DNA of 64,000 bases, from positions 19,751,501-19,815,500 of the forward strand of contig NC_052474.1 in the NCBI RefSeq assembly GCF_009730915.1. The letters are read 5' to 3'. Both the position numbers and the translations under genes were made by a program. Source of the DNA: Dioscorea cayenensis subsp. rotundata. Lineage: Eukaryota; Streptophyta; Magnoliopsida; Dioscoreales; Dioscoreaceae. The notes under the pieces were generated by a model that was not told the origin of the DNA, searched no databases, and worked only from the letters and a program-made list of their open reading frames with translations. Shown piece by piece: positions 26,408 to 37,059 of the stretch; positions within the stretch are counted from its first letter, which is position 1; each line of letters opens with the position of its first letter.

Positions 26408-27895
26408 TTTGTTATTAATGTTGATGGAGAAGATGAGGCTGATACAGGAACATAACCAATAATTACTCCTACAGTTACAAATTCAAAAGAAGCTCGTAAT
26501 TTGGTTTGCTTGAATATTGGAAGATTCTTTTTTGAGAATGAAATTCCTTTCACTGTGATTAAAAGTCCTTCTTTTACACACATGGTGATATCGATAGGCA
26601 ATTATGGTCGGGGACTTAAACGGCCCTCAATACATGAATTGTGTAATTGAAAATATACAAGAGATTAAGACACTAAATAAAATTGTAGAAGAGATGAAAA
26701 AAACATGGCCTAGCACAGGAGTTTCTATAATGTCGGATGGATGGAAATATACAAGAGGCAGAAGCTTAATCAACTTTTTTGATTAACAATCCTAAGGGAA
26801 CAGTATTTCTGAAATCCGTTGATGTATCAAATAAGGTGAAGGATGGAAAATTCTTATATTAGCTTCTTGATGATGTGGTTGAAGAGATTGGTGGAGAAAA
26901 TGTTGTTCAGGTCATTACAGATAATGCATTAGCTTATAAGTATATAGGCAGTCTCTTGATGGAGGAAAGAAAATGATTATATTGGACTCCATGTGCCGCA
27001 CATTTTTTAGATTTGATGTTAGAGAAACTTGGAGAATTGCCTCAACACAAACATGCATTGTTGAAGGCAAAGAAGGTGATGAAGTTGATTTGACTAGCAA
27101 CTACAAGATTTGCTACAACATATTTGACTTTACAAAGCCTTCTTCAATCAAAACATGGATTGGAACAAATGTTCACTTCTAAAGAGTGGTCAACAAGTGC
27201 TTGGGCAAACAAAGCAGAAAGTACAGTAGTAAAAAAAACATGAAGGATTTTGGCGTAGTGTGATTTATACCATCAAGACCACAAAATCTCTTGTTGGAGT
27301 TTTGAGATTAGTTGATTCTGAGAAGGTGCTGAATATGGGATTTATTTATGGCGCAATGGATAAAGCAAAAGAAGAAATAGTAGCGAATTTAGGATGACAA
27401 GTGGCAGATTACAAATAAATTTTGGATATCATTGATGAGAAGTGGGACTAGCAATTACATCAACCTTTGCATGCGGCTGCTTATTTTTTAAATCCACAGT
27501 TTCAGTATGAGCCTTCCTTTTCTATGCATCCAGAAGTTGAAACCGGCTTGTATATTTGTATGGATAAGCTGATTCCAAACCGAGCAGAACGGGATTTGGC
27601 TAACATCCAACTTGATCAATTCAAGAAGAAAAAAGGATTGTTTGGCAACACACAAGCACAATCAACATATAAGTTGCATTCTCTTGGTATTAAAAACTAA
27701 ACCTAATGCATTATTATGTCAAAAATGAACTATATATAGATTACAAGTTATAAGTTAAATTATTGTTTCTTGTAGCTGATTGATGGGAAGCATATGGTTA
27801 TGTTACCATGGAGCTCTCAAAATTTGCACAAAAGGTCTTAAGCCTTACTTGTTCATCATCGGGATGTGAATGACACTTTCAATCAGGTAAATTAT

Positions 27896-28113
27896 GTTTT
27901 ACTAAATCTTAAACTTGATTTCAATATAATTAAATAGCTCATATTTTCCATTAGATAATGTCATGGACCACTTTATTTAGTTTGAATTCAGCTGGTTGGA
28001 TTAATATCATCACGAAGTTAATTCAAAATAGAATTCAAACTAACATACAAACAATAGATTTGATAATTTAAAAGAGAGCTTTAGTCATGAGAAATTATAC
28101 AACCGAATTGGAT

Positions 28114-28159
<46 letters not shown>

Positions 28160-28894
28160 ATGTGAACAAGTGACAAACCTTCAATGAGTTGAAAGAGGTT
28201 TAAAAAGTCTACCTGAGTTGAGACTCGAGAAAGATTCAACCTTTCAACTTTGCAGAGTCGGTGTGTTATCATTCTACTTCTTTTAGACCTTAAGTAGCAT
28301 TCATCGCATGCATTTAGTTTTTTTATAAAATTCATATATATACCATAAAATCTTTCCTATAATATCCATCATATACTAAACAAAACAAATTTGAATTTGA
28401 ATGGGATTTCTTTAAATTTGATTAAAGTTCGGTTTATGGTATATAAAACATATTCAAGCATAAATATAAACTATTAAAGAGAAAAAAAAAACTGATGGTT
28501 TCCATTCAAACATATTATATACTTCTCATTTTAGAGGTTTTCTTTGGTCTTTTACTTGTCTATTTAAAAAATTTATAAAGGCGTTAAATATTATTTTTTT
28601 TCAAATTTACCTTTTATATTTAATATAACTCTTCAACTTTTAATATATTATATTCAATTACATATCTTTTAAAGTATATTTTAAATAAAAATAATTTTAA
28701 AAAATCAATATAATTTTTTATAAAATTTAAATTGTGAACTAATTTCAATCTATTTTCTTAATCTTTATAAATTAGATAAGATGGGAGAATGAATTTTAAT
28801 ATAAGTATATACCTATTAAAACCAACTTTTATATATATATATATATATATAGTGTAGTTTCATCGAGCTTGATTCCCGCTTTCCAAGCGTTTCC
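27896..28894. other. AT-rich upstream region of the first PPR gene
   Basis: No gene. It contains a (TTA)n microsatellite (28114-28158) and a (TA)n tract (28831-28852) ending 42 bases before the PPR start codon, in the position of a TATA region. Confidence 0.5.
28114..28158. repeat. (TTA)n microsatellite
   Basis: About 15 uninterrupted TTA/ATT units. Confidence 0.95.
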
Positions 28895-30397
28895 ATGGCG
28901 GTTCATCTCCGTCTCCATGTGCATCTCCGAGCGAGAACAATATCATCGCTCGCTCCCTCCCCATCGCTCAGCGACGTCGTCAACGACCTCTGCCGCATCC
29001 TCAGCGATCGCCGCGCAGCGCACCACGAACTCGAGCCCGCCCTCCTCCCCTTCTCGTCCCATCTCTCCTCCGACCTCGTCGACCACGTCCTTCGCCGCTG
29101 CCTCAACCTTCCCCTTTCCTCCCACCGCTTCTATCTTTGGGCTCTCCGCCACCCTTCCTTCCGCCCTTCGCCGCACTCTCTGTCGATCCTCGCCTCCTCT
29201 CTCCTCTCCTCTCGTCTCTACCCTCTCCTCTGGTCCCTTCTCTCCGACCTTCCCCATTCTCCCGATCCCAAGATCTTCCACCTCTTCTTCCGCTCCTACG
29301 CCAGCGCCGGCCTCGCCTCAGATGCCATCCGTGCCTTCTCCAACATGCCCAGGTTCGGTGTCTCCCCAACTCTCCACGACCTCCACTTCCTCTTCCTCTC
29401 ATTGTGCCGCTACAAGCTCGTTGCCGACGCACAAGCCTTCTTCGATAAGGTAAAAACCGATTTTTCAGTCACCCAGAAAACCTACTCCATTCTCATGAAT
29501 GGCTGGGCCAAGGTTGAGGATTCCAAGATGGCACTCAATTTGTTCGATGAAATGCGGAACAGAGGCCTCCAGGTTGATGTGGCCGCGTATAACACTCTTT
29601 TAGCAGCACTTTGTAGTGGAAAAAGAGTTAGTGAAGCTTATGATCGCTTGCTAGAGATGCAGAAAGTGTATGGCCTTGAGCCGGATGCCGCAAGCTATTC
29701 TGTGTTCATTCGCACTGCTTGTGATGCCAAGGAGTTGGGCACCACGGTGAAATTGCTTGATAGAATGAAAAGATACAATCTTGCGCCAAATATGTATACT
29801 TATAATTGTGTTCTCAGGCTGTTCTGTGAAATGGAGAAGATTGATGATGCCTATGAGTTGCTTGATGAAATGCTTGAAAGAGGAGTGAAGCCAGATGTTT
29901 GGAGTTATAATGCAGTGTTGGCAGTGCATTGCAAACTTAAGGAGGTTAATAAGGCATTGCGGCTGTTCTCTAGGATGGATAGGGATTCTTGTTTGCCGGA
30001 AAGGCATGCATATAACATGTTGCTGAAGATGCTCGTCGGTGTTGGAAGGGTAGATAGAGCGATGGAGGTTTGGGATGGAATGGAGAAGAGGGGATTTTAT
30101 CCAGCAGCTCCAAGTTATTCAGTGATGATTCATGGGTTGTGTAGGAAGAAGGGGGGCATTGAGCATGCATGTAGGTACTTTGAGATGATGGTGGAGGAGG
30201 GTATACCACCATATCAGAGTACTTGTGAACTTTTGAAAGACCAATTGTTGCATCTTGGATTGAAAGAGAAGGTTGATATACTCTTTGATAAGATGCAGCG
30301 GAGCTCATCATGCACGATACAAGAGCTTTCTAGTTCCATGGATAGAAAAAAGAAGGCTTATCAAGACCGAAAGGAGATAGAAGAGTGCACAGTGTAG
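28895..30397 (+). CDS. P-class pentatricopeptide repeat protein, probably mitochondrial
   Basis: A single intronless exon of 500 residues, usual for PPR genes. The N-terminus (MAVHLRLHVHLRARTISSLA) is rich in Arg and Ser and lacks acids, like a mitochondrial presequence. From about residue 150, 35-residue helical repeats follow with canonical P-type phrases (TYSILMNGWAKVEDSKMALN, AYNTLLAALCSGKRVSEAY, MYTYNCVLRLFCEMEKIDDA, SYSVMIHGLCRKKGG). No E or DYW tail is present, so a role in organelle RNA stabilisation, splicing or translation is likelier than editing. Closest remembered relative: Arabidopsis At1g52640. The first 190 codons are extremely C-rich at third positions and the rest AT-leaning. 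Overlapping frames in the C-rich part are shadows. A decayed copy of its 3' end lies downstream. Confidence 0.93.
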   Translation: MAVHLRLHVHLRARTISSLAPSPSLSDVVNDLCRILSDRRAAHHELEPALLPFSSHLSSDLVDHVLRRCLNLPLSSHRFYLWALRHPSFRPSPHSLSILASSLLSSRLYPLLWSLLSDLPHSPDPKIFHLFFRSYASAGLASDAIRAFSNMPRFGVSPTLHDLHFLFLSLCRYKLVADAQAFFDKVKTDFSVTQKTYSILMNGWAKVEDSKMALNLFDEMRNRGLQVDVAAYNTLLAALCSGKRVSEAYDRLLEMQKVYGLEPDAASYSVFIRTACDAKELGTTVKLLDRMKRYNLAPNMYTYNCVLRLFCEMEKIDDAYELLDEMLERGVKPDVWSYNAVLAVHCKLKEVNKALRLFSRMDRDSCLPERHAYNMLLKMLVGVGRVDRAMEVWDGMEKRGFYPAAPSYSVMIHGLCRKKGGIEHACRYFEMMVEEGIPPYQSTCELLKDQLLHLGLKEKVDILFDKMQRSSSCTIQELSSSMDRKKKAYQDRKEIEECTV

Positions 30398-30504
30398 ATA
30401 GCTTATGTCAAGAATAGGATCATGGTTCATAATCTAATCTTGGATATGAACTCTTTCAGCCATCACCACCAATCAGTCATCCGCAAGTTGAATCCATTTG
30501 GCAG
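30398..30504 (+). other. 3' untranslated region of the first PPR gene
   Basis: Follows the TAG at 30395-30397. Its start (ATAGCTTATGTCAAGAATAGG) is echoed at about 30880 in the duplicate. Confidence 0.5.
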
Positions 30505-30915
30505 CTCCAAAATATTCAGTGATGTTTCATGTGATGTGCCGGAAGAAAAGGGGCCTGCTAGCCTGGAGGAGGCAGGTAGGTACTTTGAGGATGGTGGTTG
30601 ACACAGCATGATGGAAGAAATCTCTTTACTCTGTTTTGAGTGTGAGTTCTTGGATTAGAACAGTATCCGCTGCGTTAGTGGTGAAGGGTATATTGTTGTA
30701 TCGGTGTTTTTATGAATTGTCAAGAGGATTGATGTTGTGCCTTGGATTGAAAGAGAGATCGAAATATGCTTTGATAAGATGCAGTGGAGCACACCATGCA
30801 TACATGAGTGCCATGGGCGCCATGGGTAGAAGTAAGAAGGTGAATCAGGCTCAAAAGGAGATGGAAGATCTGGCATTGTAGATATATCATGTCAAGAATG
30901 TGATCATGGATTCAT
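30505..30915 (+). pseudogene. Degenerate partial duplicate of the PPR gene 3' end
   Basis: GCAGCTCCAAAATATTCAGTG at 30503 matches 30104, and GGTAGGTACTTTGAGGATGG matches 30172. After an insert of about 100 bp, CTTGGATTGAAAGAGAGATC (30741) through TTTGATAAGATGCAGTGGAGC matches 30253-30305, and ATGTCAAGAATGTGATCATGG (30889) matches the parental 3' untranslated sequence. The copy covers the last one or two PPR motifs, the stop and the beginning of the 3' UTR. Frameshifts and stops exclude function. Confidence 0.85.
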
Positions 30916-31391
30916 GGTCTTTGCATTGATTAGATGAATAATTTGCAATATGAATGCCATCTTAGCAGTCAGCTCTGCAAGGACATTGGTAAGCAGTTGC
31001 TTCTTCAAATCATTGTATTATTTGCCAATTGCTAGCCATGCAGAAGGATGACATGACTGGTTGAACACTTGTACAAACGTAATGATGTGGAGCTTATGAT
31101 GAAACTGAGAATGCTAAGGTTAGTGACTATTCTCATGCGTTTACTGATATTTTTGTCTGTTTTAAGGAGTAATGAGTTGTGATGATGCTTGAAATTTCAG
31201 ATATATTACATATGCTTGTAATAGTTCCAAGATTTATATGTTTATTTATTTATTTATTCCATTGAATTCACTGTTTCACTTGTGAGTTCTTGCTCATAGC
31301 TCTTAATTTATACAGTGAAGGATCTGGCTCTGGAAACCTTTTTAAAAAGTATTTTTATTTATTTAGCCTCTTAGAATTAATAATTGGAAGT
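30916..31391. other. Intergenic spacer
   Basis: AT-rich, with TTTATTTATTTATTTATT runs near 31240; no gene or known element seen. Confidence 0.5.
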
Positions 31392-31831
31392 GGAGCAGGG
31401 CAGGGAATGAGACTCCCGCTCCCCACGGAGATGGGGTTTCTCGGCTCAAAATTTACATAAAATATTTCTCCTAACATGTCATAATATATATATATATATA
31501 TATGATTAAACAATAATATTAAAGTACAAATTAAGTTATATTTACTGGGACATTATTGATGAAATATCACAAATATTTTTTTAAAAAAACCAAAAATTTG
31601 ATGATTTTGTATATAATAATATTATATTCATATTAAATATTTTTTAATAAATACAATAAAAATAGATAATATATTTTTATTGGTGGAAAATCTTAGCGCC
31701 CCCACGGGGAGCGGGGTGGGAAACCCGCGAGCGGAGAAGCACACCCTGTCCCTGTCTCGCTCTACTAGACGGGGAGAAATTTTTTCCCACTCCTCACCCT
31801 ACAAGAGAATGTTTCGGAGATCCCTGCTCCA
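31392..31831. mobile_element. Foldback/MITE-like element with GGAGCAGGG ends
   Basis: The left end GGAGCAGGG and right end CCCTGCTCC are a perfect 9-bp inverted repeat. AAGT flanks both sides (31388-31391 and 31832-31835), a possible 4-bp target duplication. Both subterminal regions are G/C-rich (CCCGCTCCCC, GGGGAGCGGGG, ACGGGGAG) around an AT-rich, non-coding centre with a (TA)n run. Superfamily not identified. Confidence 0.55.
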
Positions 31832-31839
31832 AGTTTTAG

Positions 31840-32374
31840 ATATAAAAACAAACAAATGATTTACTACGTAAGTGTGAATGAAGTTATGTTTTATTCATTG
31901 CTATGGTAATAAAAAAAATTAATATTTATTTATGTACTTTCATGGTCACACAAAATGATTTTTTAAAATTAAATATGATATTTGTACGTGTATTTATATA
32001 TATATTGAAAAAAACGACAAACACCAGAACCTAGAGACGTGCACATGTGGGAAGCAAGGCTTAACGCTGACTCACATGCTTTTTATCTTTGCATAGAACA
32101 TAAGGTTCGATATCGGATACTCACTGAAATAAACGCCCTACGAGTTGATACCAATCAATCCAAAAGCCATTGATTTTATGTATATATATATATATATCAG
32201 TAAATATGATTTTTTTTATTATATAATTTTATATTTTGTACGGGTCCTTCTGTTCTGGCGTGACAGATCCGACCCGATTGCAACCTCGCTTGCCTTCCAG
32301 CACTTGCGAGTCACGTGCGTCCTATATCCTTCATTCCCACTGCGCCGTCTTCATCCGAGGTCCAGTGATCGTTA
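31840..32374. other. Upstream region of the PAXX-like gene
   Basis: AT-rich with a (TA)n run near 32178-32198. It turns GC-rich about 120 bases before the start codon, where the 5' untranslated region probably begins (GTCACGTGCGTCC near 32310 includes a G-box core CACGTG). Confidence 0.45.
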
Positions 32375-34794
32375 ATGGAGGCGGCCGGCAAGGGCTTCGC
32401 CGATCTCGATCCCGTCTTCGGAGAAGCAAAGGCTGAGTGGAGCCATAGCTCTGCCTCTCCGGCGTCTCCGCTCCACCAATTCCTCTTCCACGCACGCGCC
32501 CTCGATCCTTCCTGCCTTGAGATCGCGGCCACCGACTTCCACTCCCACACCTTCGATCTAAAACTCACCGTCTTGGAGCTTGAGGACCTTGTAATCATCG
32601 CGTCTCTTCTCCACTTTTACTGATTTCAAGCTGTGATTTTTTTTTTTCTCTGCAGAGGGACGACGTTGGGATTGGTGGCTCTTGGTTCGAGTTTCTTGAT
32701 TATCTGATTGCTTCTTTGTCTTCAGAGGATGTGAAGCTTGTATTGGATAGCCCTGGTTAGTTTTTTCTTATATTTTTCTTTTGTGTATATATATATATAT
32801 ATATAATGCTGGTGTTGTTGAATTATATGATTTACATCTCATTCGTGTTTGATTTTTAGGAGTACTATCTTGTGTTTGTCTAAAATTGAAGTTTTTAGAG
32901 GATTGGTAGAAAATTCAAATTGATTAGAAACATTGTCAAAACCACTGTAATTGAAACTTTGTTGTTTTATCTTGTTTGCATTTTGGGAAGTTGAAAACTA
33001 TTTTGGTGCTTGTTTCATTCTTGAAAGTGTTTTACTTTCTTTAAATATCAATGTTTAGTGAATGCCATGTTCAAGATTCCTTCTATTTGATTAATATCAT
33101 TTTTTATTGAAATCCTTATAACTCAGATGCCATACATGCTAAATTGATAGCCCACAAGTCAAAGGGACTACCTCGCATTTCTCTTTCTCTCAACAGAAGT
33201 ATAAATTCATCAGCTAATGATGTCATGGCGAGTTTATCGCTCGTGCTTTTTGGGGCATTCAAGCAGAAGCAGAACGATGTAATAAAAGGTTCGCTGCTTA
33301 TACTCATGTAAGAAGAACTTCCACTAAGTTGGATATCATATCATGGGTTGAAGACTTATGTGAATTACTGCAAATGTTTTTTTAACTTATGTAATTGTGT
33401 TGTATTTTCTTTGTCCAGGAAAAGAACATTCTAGACAGTTGGCTATATCTCTGACATCTGAGAAGGTGTGTAAGATGTACCGGACATTATTTACTTACCA
33501 CTTTTTTCTGATTTACTAAGTGCAAACTATTAATTTGTGAGAGAGATATACAGTGATCATATGCCATGGTTGCTGCATAAAACCTGTTATGGAATTGGTC
33601 CTTTGTTTTTCTTGGTGGTCATGGTGACTAATCATACATAATCAAAGAACATGAGTGATTTATTTATTTATTTGTTTTGAATCTTCTAGTTTTTCATTGT
33701 TCTCCTTTATGAGCATTGATATGTGTAGGAAACATAGTAAGGAGATAGTTTGGTGTATGTTTTATCCTATGTTGTGTGCATATCTGGTTGGAAGGCACAG
33801 ATGAAGCTATTTTTCCTGAACAATGCATGTTTATATTCAGGAACAAAATGTGGTTATTGTTTATCTCCTTAATTGCTATGATTATTTTTATATTCAGGAA
33901 AGGTGTGAAAGTTTGCAGAGGCAGCTTGATAGTTGTTCATTTTCAAAGATGCGGAAAGCACCTAAGCTAAAGGGATCAGATGACAACACACCACCTGTTG
34001 CTGATACTATTAACAATTTGGATGCTTCATTAGTATCCAAAACTCAGCAAGCATTAGGTGAGAGAATTCATCGGCTATTTTTTATTCTTATTGCATGGAA
34101 ATTGCTGTTGGCTTTTCTCATATGAGGCTATGAGCACTACCAGATTAACTTTTGACTTTTAGAACTCAGACTGCATCTATTGTTTCTGATCTTGAAATTT
34201 AATCTGAAAATGCCAGGAATCGTTTGTAGGTCAAACCATAAGCTTAGTTTAGCTTGTTATTTATATATTACGTGATTTAAAAGGTCTATAATTAATCACT
34301 CGGGAACCTTGTGTATTGGTGTCGATTTGATAAACGTTTTTAGGAAAATGGAACAAATAAACAAATCAAATTGATGAATTACAAGCAAACTTCTATATAA
34401 GCCCAGTTATGGAGCTCCGCTTTGAATGTAGCAGAGAAATGTTGAGGGACATCTTAAGTTCTTCGGAATGTCCATCTTGTGTCTTTGTTAGAGAATTTTT
34501 TTCAAGGTTGGCGGATACAAGCTTATTGGTTTTCATCATTTTACAATGTCATAAAAAATTACTGTTACCGAACTCTTTAATGGTGAATGATGTTCCTATC
34601 GCAGATGTACCATCTGGTAGAGATGCTCAACCTGTGAAAGCAGTTCATCGAGCTGCCCCGGTGAATCGAAGGTATTATCACAATTGCTAGCACCTTGTTG
34701 ACATCTTCCACTTTTTCCTGATTTGGTTTTTGTAAGCAGGACCAAAGTTAGAGGTGCTCTGCTGCAAGATTCTAAGGATGATGATGGCACCTGA
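32375..34794 (+). CDS. XRCC4/XLF/PAXX-like protein (end-joining superfamily), seven exons
   Basis: Exons: 32375-32590, 32656-32755, 33127-33278, 33419-33466, 33898-34057, 34605-34671, 34740-34794. All introns are GT-AG and the joined frame is open, giving 265 residues. A compact head (1-130, with DLRDDVGIGGSWFEFLDYL and GLPRISLSLNRSI) is followed by a charged coiled coil (about 135-185, with NDEKEHSRQL and SEKERCESLQRQLDS). A low-complexity linker and a basic-then-acidic tail (NRRTKVRGALLQDSKDDDGT) complete it. Head, coil and basic C-terminal motif is the plan of XRCC4, XLF and PAXX, non-homologous end-joining scaffolds in the nucleus; size and tail resemble PAXX most. This is a family-level inference. 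It is convergent with the next PPR gene, stops 210 bp apart. Confidence 0.72.
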
Positions 34795-35004
34795 ACAATT
34801 CATCAAACAAAGTCCTTGATATCTCACATCACTTGGTAAATTTACTTATTAATGGCACTCTAGGTAACGTTTCATATTAGGAAAGAAACAATTGTAAGTT
34901 TGCATATTGATACAATATACATGCATTTTGTTCGATTTTCCCTTTTTTTTTTTTATATTTCCAAATGTACCATACGCTGTGAATTTCTCTGTAAAATTTT
35001 TTAT

Positions 35005-37059
35005 TCAATTGTCAATCCAACTGTAACCAGGATTCTTATCAATCCTTTTCTTTTGCATCATTCTTCTAATCACTGCTGATCTTTCCCACTCCCCATGGGA
35101 TGCGTATACTCCACTTAGCTGCACATAAGGACCAGACTGTGAAGGATTAAGCTCCATGAGCTTCTTCGCCACTTTACATGCAAGGAACTCATTTCCTTGA
35201 GCTTTACATCCCCCGAGAACTAATGTCCACACACTAGCATCACCTTCAAACTGGAATGGCATTTGTTCGATGAAATTCACAGCCTCCTCCAATTGTCCAG
35301 AGCGTACTAACAGATCAACCATGCATGAATAATGCTCGGCTACTGGCACAATACCATATTCTTCTTTCATTGTTTGAAACCATCTCAATCCTTCCTCCAA
35401 TATCCCACAATGGCAACAGCCAGACAGAACTGCAATGAAGCTCACTTCATTTGGAAGAACACCGGCATTTCTCATGTCCTCAAAGAGCCTAAGAACTTCT
35501 ATTCCATGTCCACTCATTGAATACCCCATCAGCATTGAGTTCCATGGAGCTTCATCAAATTTAATCATCGAATCAAATAATCGTCTCCCATCACTAACTC
35601 TACCACATTTGCAGTAAAGATCAACAAGGGAAGTAGACATAATCTGGTCTGAAACGAGACCAAGAATCATCGCAAGAGCGAAGATCTCTTCCCCAAGTGT
35701 TAGACAACATACCGAAGCAGCAGCACTGACAGCACTAGCCAATGCCACCTTATCAGGCCGGAGATCAACACGGCGCATTTCGCAGAAAAGCTCTAATGCT
35801 TCGCCAGCATAACCATTTTGGCTGTAACCGACTATCATCGAGTTCCATGAGATCAAGCTCTTGTTCGGTATCATCTCAAAAACCCGCCTAGCATCTTCGA
35901 TTCGGCCACAATTTGCGTACACATTGATCATGGAATTCAGTAAAATTGTATCATGAACTTTGATATCCCGAAAAATCATGCAAGCATTCTCCCAGCAACC
36001 AAACTTAGAGTAAACATCCAAGAGAGCACTTGCAACAACAATGTCTCGCAAAAATCCAAGTTTTGATGCAAAACCATGCAACTGTTTGCCATTGTTAAGC
36101 ATGCCTGTGCTCACACAAGCACTAAGAACATTAGCAAGAGTTGAAAAATCACCTCGAATTCCAGCTCTGATCATTCTTATGAAGAGATGCAATGCTTCTT
36201 CTCCTTGGTAATTCGATACATACCCGTTAATCATAGAATTCCATAGAACAACACCTGGGTTTGTTCTACAATCAAAAATCATTCTTGCATCAACAAGTCT
36301 GCCATTTCCTGCATATCCGGTGATCAATGCTGACAACGAAAACTCGTCTGGTTCCTTCATCGACTCCAAAGCCCGGTGAGCATCGTCTAAATCTCCACAT
36401 TTCCCATACATGTTAACCAGTGAACTTCCGAGAACTGAATCAACCTCAATTCCGTGAACCAAAATACGAGAATGAATTTGCTTGCCAAAGCGATAAAGCA
36501 ACCAATCGGCGCAAGCACTGAGCATTGTCGCCATTACAAAACCATCATTGCATGGGGAAGGAGAATCAAAATCCAGTTTTTTACACAACTTGAAAGCTTC
36601 TTGAACCTGCCCACATTGAACGTACCCATGAATCATAGAATTGCAAGCAATTACATCTCTCTTTGGCATATCATCAAACACCTTCCGAGCATTACCAATA
36701 TCACCAAACTTCACTAAACCAGTAACCATGGTGTTCCAAGAGAACTCATTCTTCTCAATCATGGCATCGAAAAGCTGTAGAGAACTCTTGGAATCATTGG
36801 CCTTGAAGTAGGCGTCGATGAGAGTGTTATAAGAGAAGCAGTTCCTGTGCGGCATTTCGTCGAACAGTTGGCGGGCGTCTTCCAGAGCGGCATTGCTGGT
36901 GCACCGGGCGTAGGATTGGAGAATGCGATTGGAATGGAAGAGAGAGGAAATGGAGCCATCTTTGATGAGAAGGCAATGAACCTGCTTTCCAAGAGAGATA
37001 GAGCTGTGACCGGCGCATGATCGGAGAAGACGATTCCATGAATGAAGGTCTGGATTCAT
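35005..37059 (-). CDS. PLS-class PPR protein, E subgroup (At1g77010-like)
   Basis: A single intronless exon of 684 residues. Repeats alternate P, L and S forms, with typical phrases such as NCFSYNTLIDAYFKA, EFSWNTMVTGLVKFGD, DEFSLSALITGYAGNGRLVD, DTILLNSMINVYANCGR and SLISWNSMIVGYSQNGY. The C-terminus carries an E domain (ASVWTLVLGGCKAQGN, GPYVQLSGVYASHGEW) and ends KNPGYSWIDN without a DYW deaminase, so any role in organelle C-to-U editing would need a partner deaminase. Phrase-by-phrase similarity to what I remember of Arabidopsis At1g77010 (putative mitochondrial PPR) suggests orthology. It starts 930 bp from the divergent kinase gene. Confidence 0.94.
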   Translation of the reverse strand: MNPDLHSWNRLLRSCAGHSSISLGKQVHCLLIKDGSISSLFHSNRILQSYARCTSNAALEDARQLFDEMPHRNCFSYNTLIDAYFKANDSKSSLQLFDAMIEKNEFSWNTMVTGLVKFGDIGNARKVFDDMPKRDVIACNSMIHGYVQCGQVQEAFKLCKKLDFDSPSPCNDGFVMATMLSACADWLLYRFGKQIHSRILVHGIEVDSVLGSSLVNMYGKCGDLDDAHRALESMKEPDEFSLSALITGYAGNGRLVDARMIFDCRTNPGVVLWNSMINGYVSNYQGEEALHLFIRMIRAGIRGDFSTLANVLSACVSTGMLNNGKQLHGFASKLGFLRDIVVASALLDVYSKFGCWENACMIFRDIKVHDTILLNSMINVYANCGRIEDARRVFEMIPNKSLISWNSMIVGYSQNGYAGEALELFCEMRRVDLRPDKVALASAVSAAASVCCLTLGEEIFALAMILGLVSDQIMSTSLVDLYCKCGRVSDGRRLFDSMIKFDEAPWNSMLMGYSMSGHGIEVLRLFEDMRNAGVLPNEVSFIAVLSGCCHCGILEEGLRWFQTMKEEYGIVPVAEHYSCMVDLLVRSGQLEEAVNFIEQMPFQFEGDASVWTLVLGGCKAQGNEFLACKVAKKLMELNPSQSGPYVQLSGVYASHGEWERSAVIRRMMQKKRIDKNPGYSWIDN

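Larger units (their letters stand above)
20912..27895 (+). mobile_element. hAT transposon (DUF659 type), broken and split by a solo LTR
   Basis: The left boundary is where the host copia reading frame ends; GGTTTTTAAAATCG there resembles the terminal motif of this hAT group and is followed by a GC-rich subterminal block of AGGC/GCCT words (20925-21025). Transposase coding follows in two parts at about 22350-22744 and 26413-27895. The 3' terminal inverted repeat and 8-bp target duplication were not found, so the right end lies at or beyond 27.9 kb or has been lost. (TA)n runs at 21113-21136, 21384-21404 and 21689-21707 lie in the long 5' non-coding part. Confidence 0.7.
22350..27895 (+). pseudogene. 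hAT transposase (BED zinc finger, DUF659, dimerisation domain), interrupted
   Basis: The BED-like start reads RKDPAWKYG then CKFYNKVIKGGIKGVKDYL (near 22378-22510). The frame runs to GVRGPMDRFV at 22744, where the solo LTR sits, and resumes after 26412. DUF659 signatures follow: NSKEARNLVCLNIGRFF (26485), GVSIMSDGWKYTRGRSLINF (26722) and GTVFLKSVDVSNKVKDG (near 26800). Then come HAAAYFLNP (27470) and an exon-like dimerisation segment, WEAYGYVTMELSKFAQKVLS then LTCSSSGCE (27786-27872), ending in CAG|GTAAAT. Frameshifts and stops (for example in DUF659 near 26454) show that it is dead. Confidence 0.82.

Noticed and set aside
28869..29453. Ser/Pro-rich 194-residue frame, plus minus-strand frames of about 110 residues at 28943-29432
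   Set aside because: Shadows of the C-rich 5' part of the PPR gene, which alone shows family motifs and continues open for 500 residues.
33279..33288. Alternative donor AAAG|GTTCG for exon 3 of the PAXX-like gene
   Set aside because: Using it puts the next exon out of frame and gives a stop after five codons, whereas GAT|GTAATA keeps the coiled coil open.
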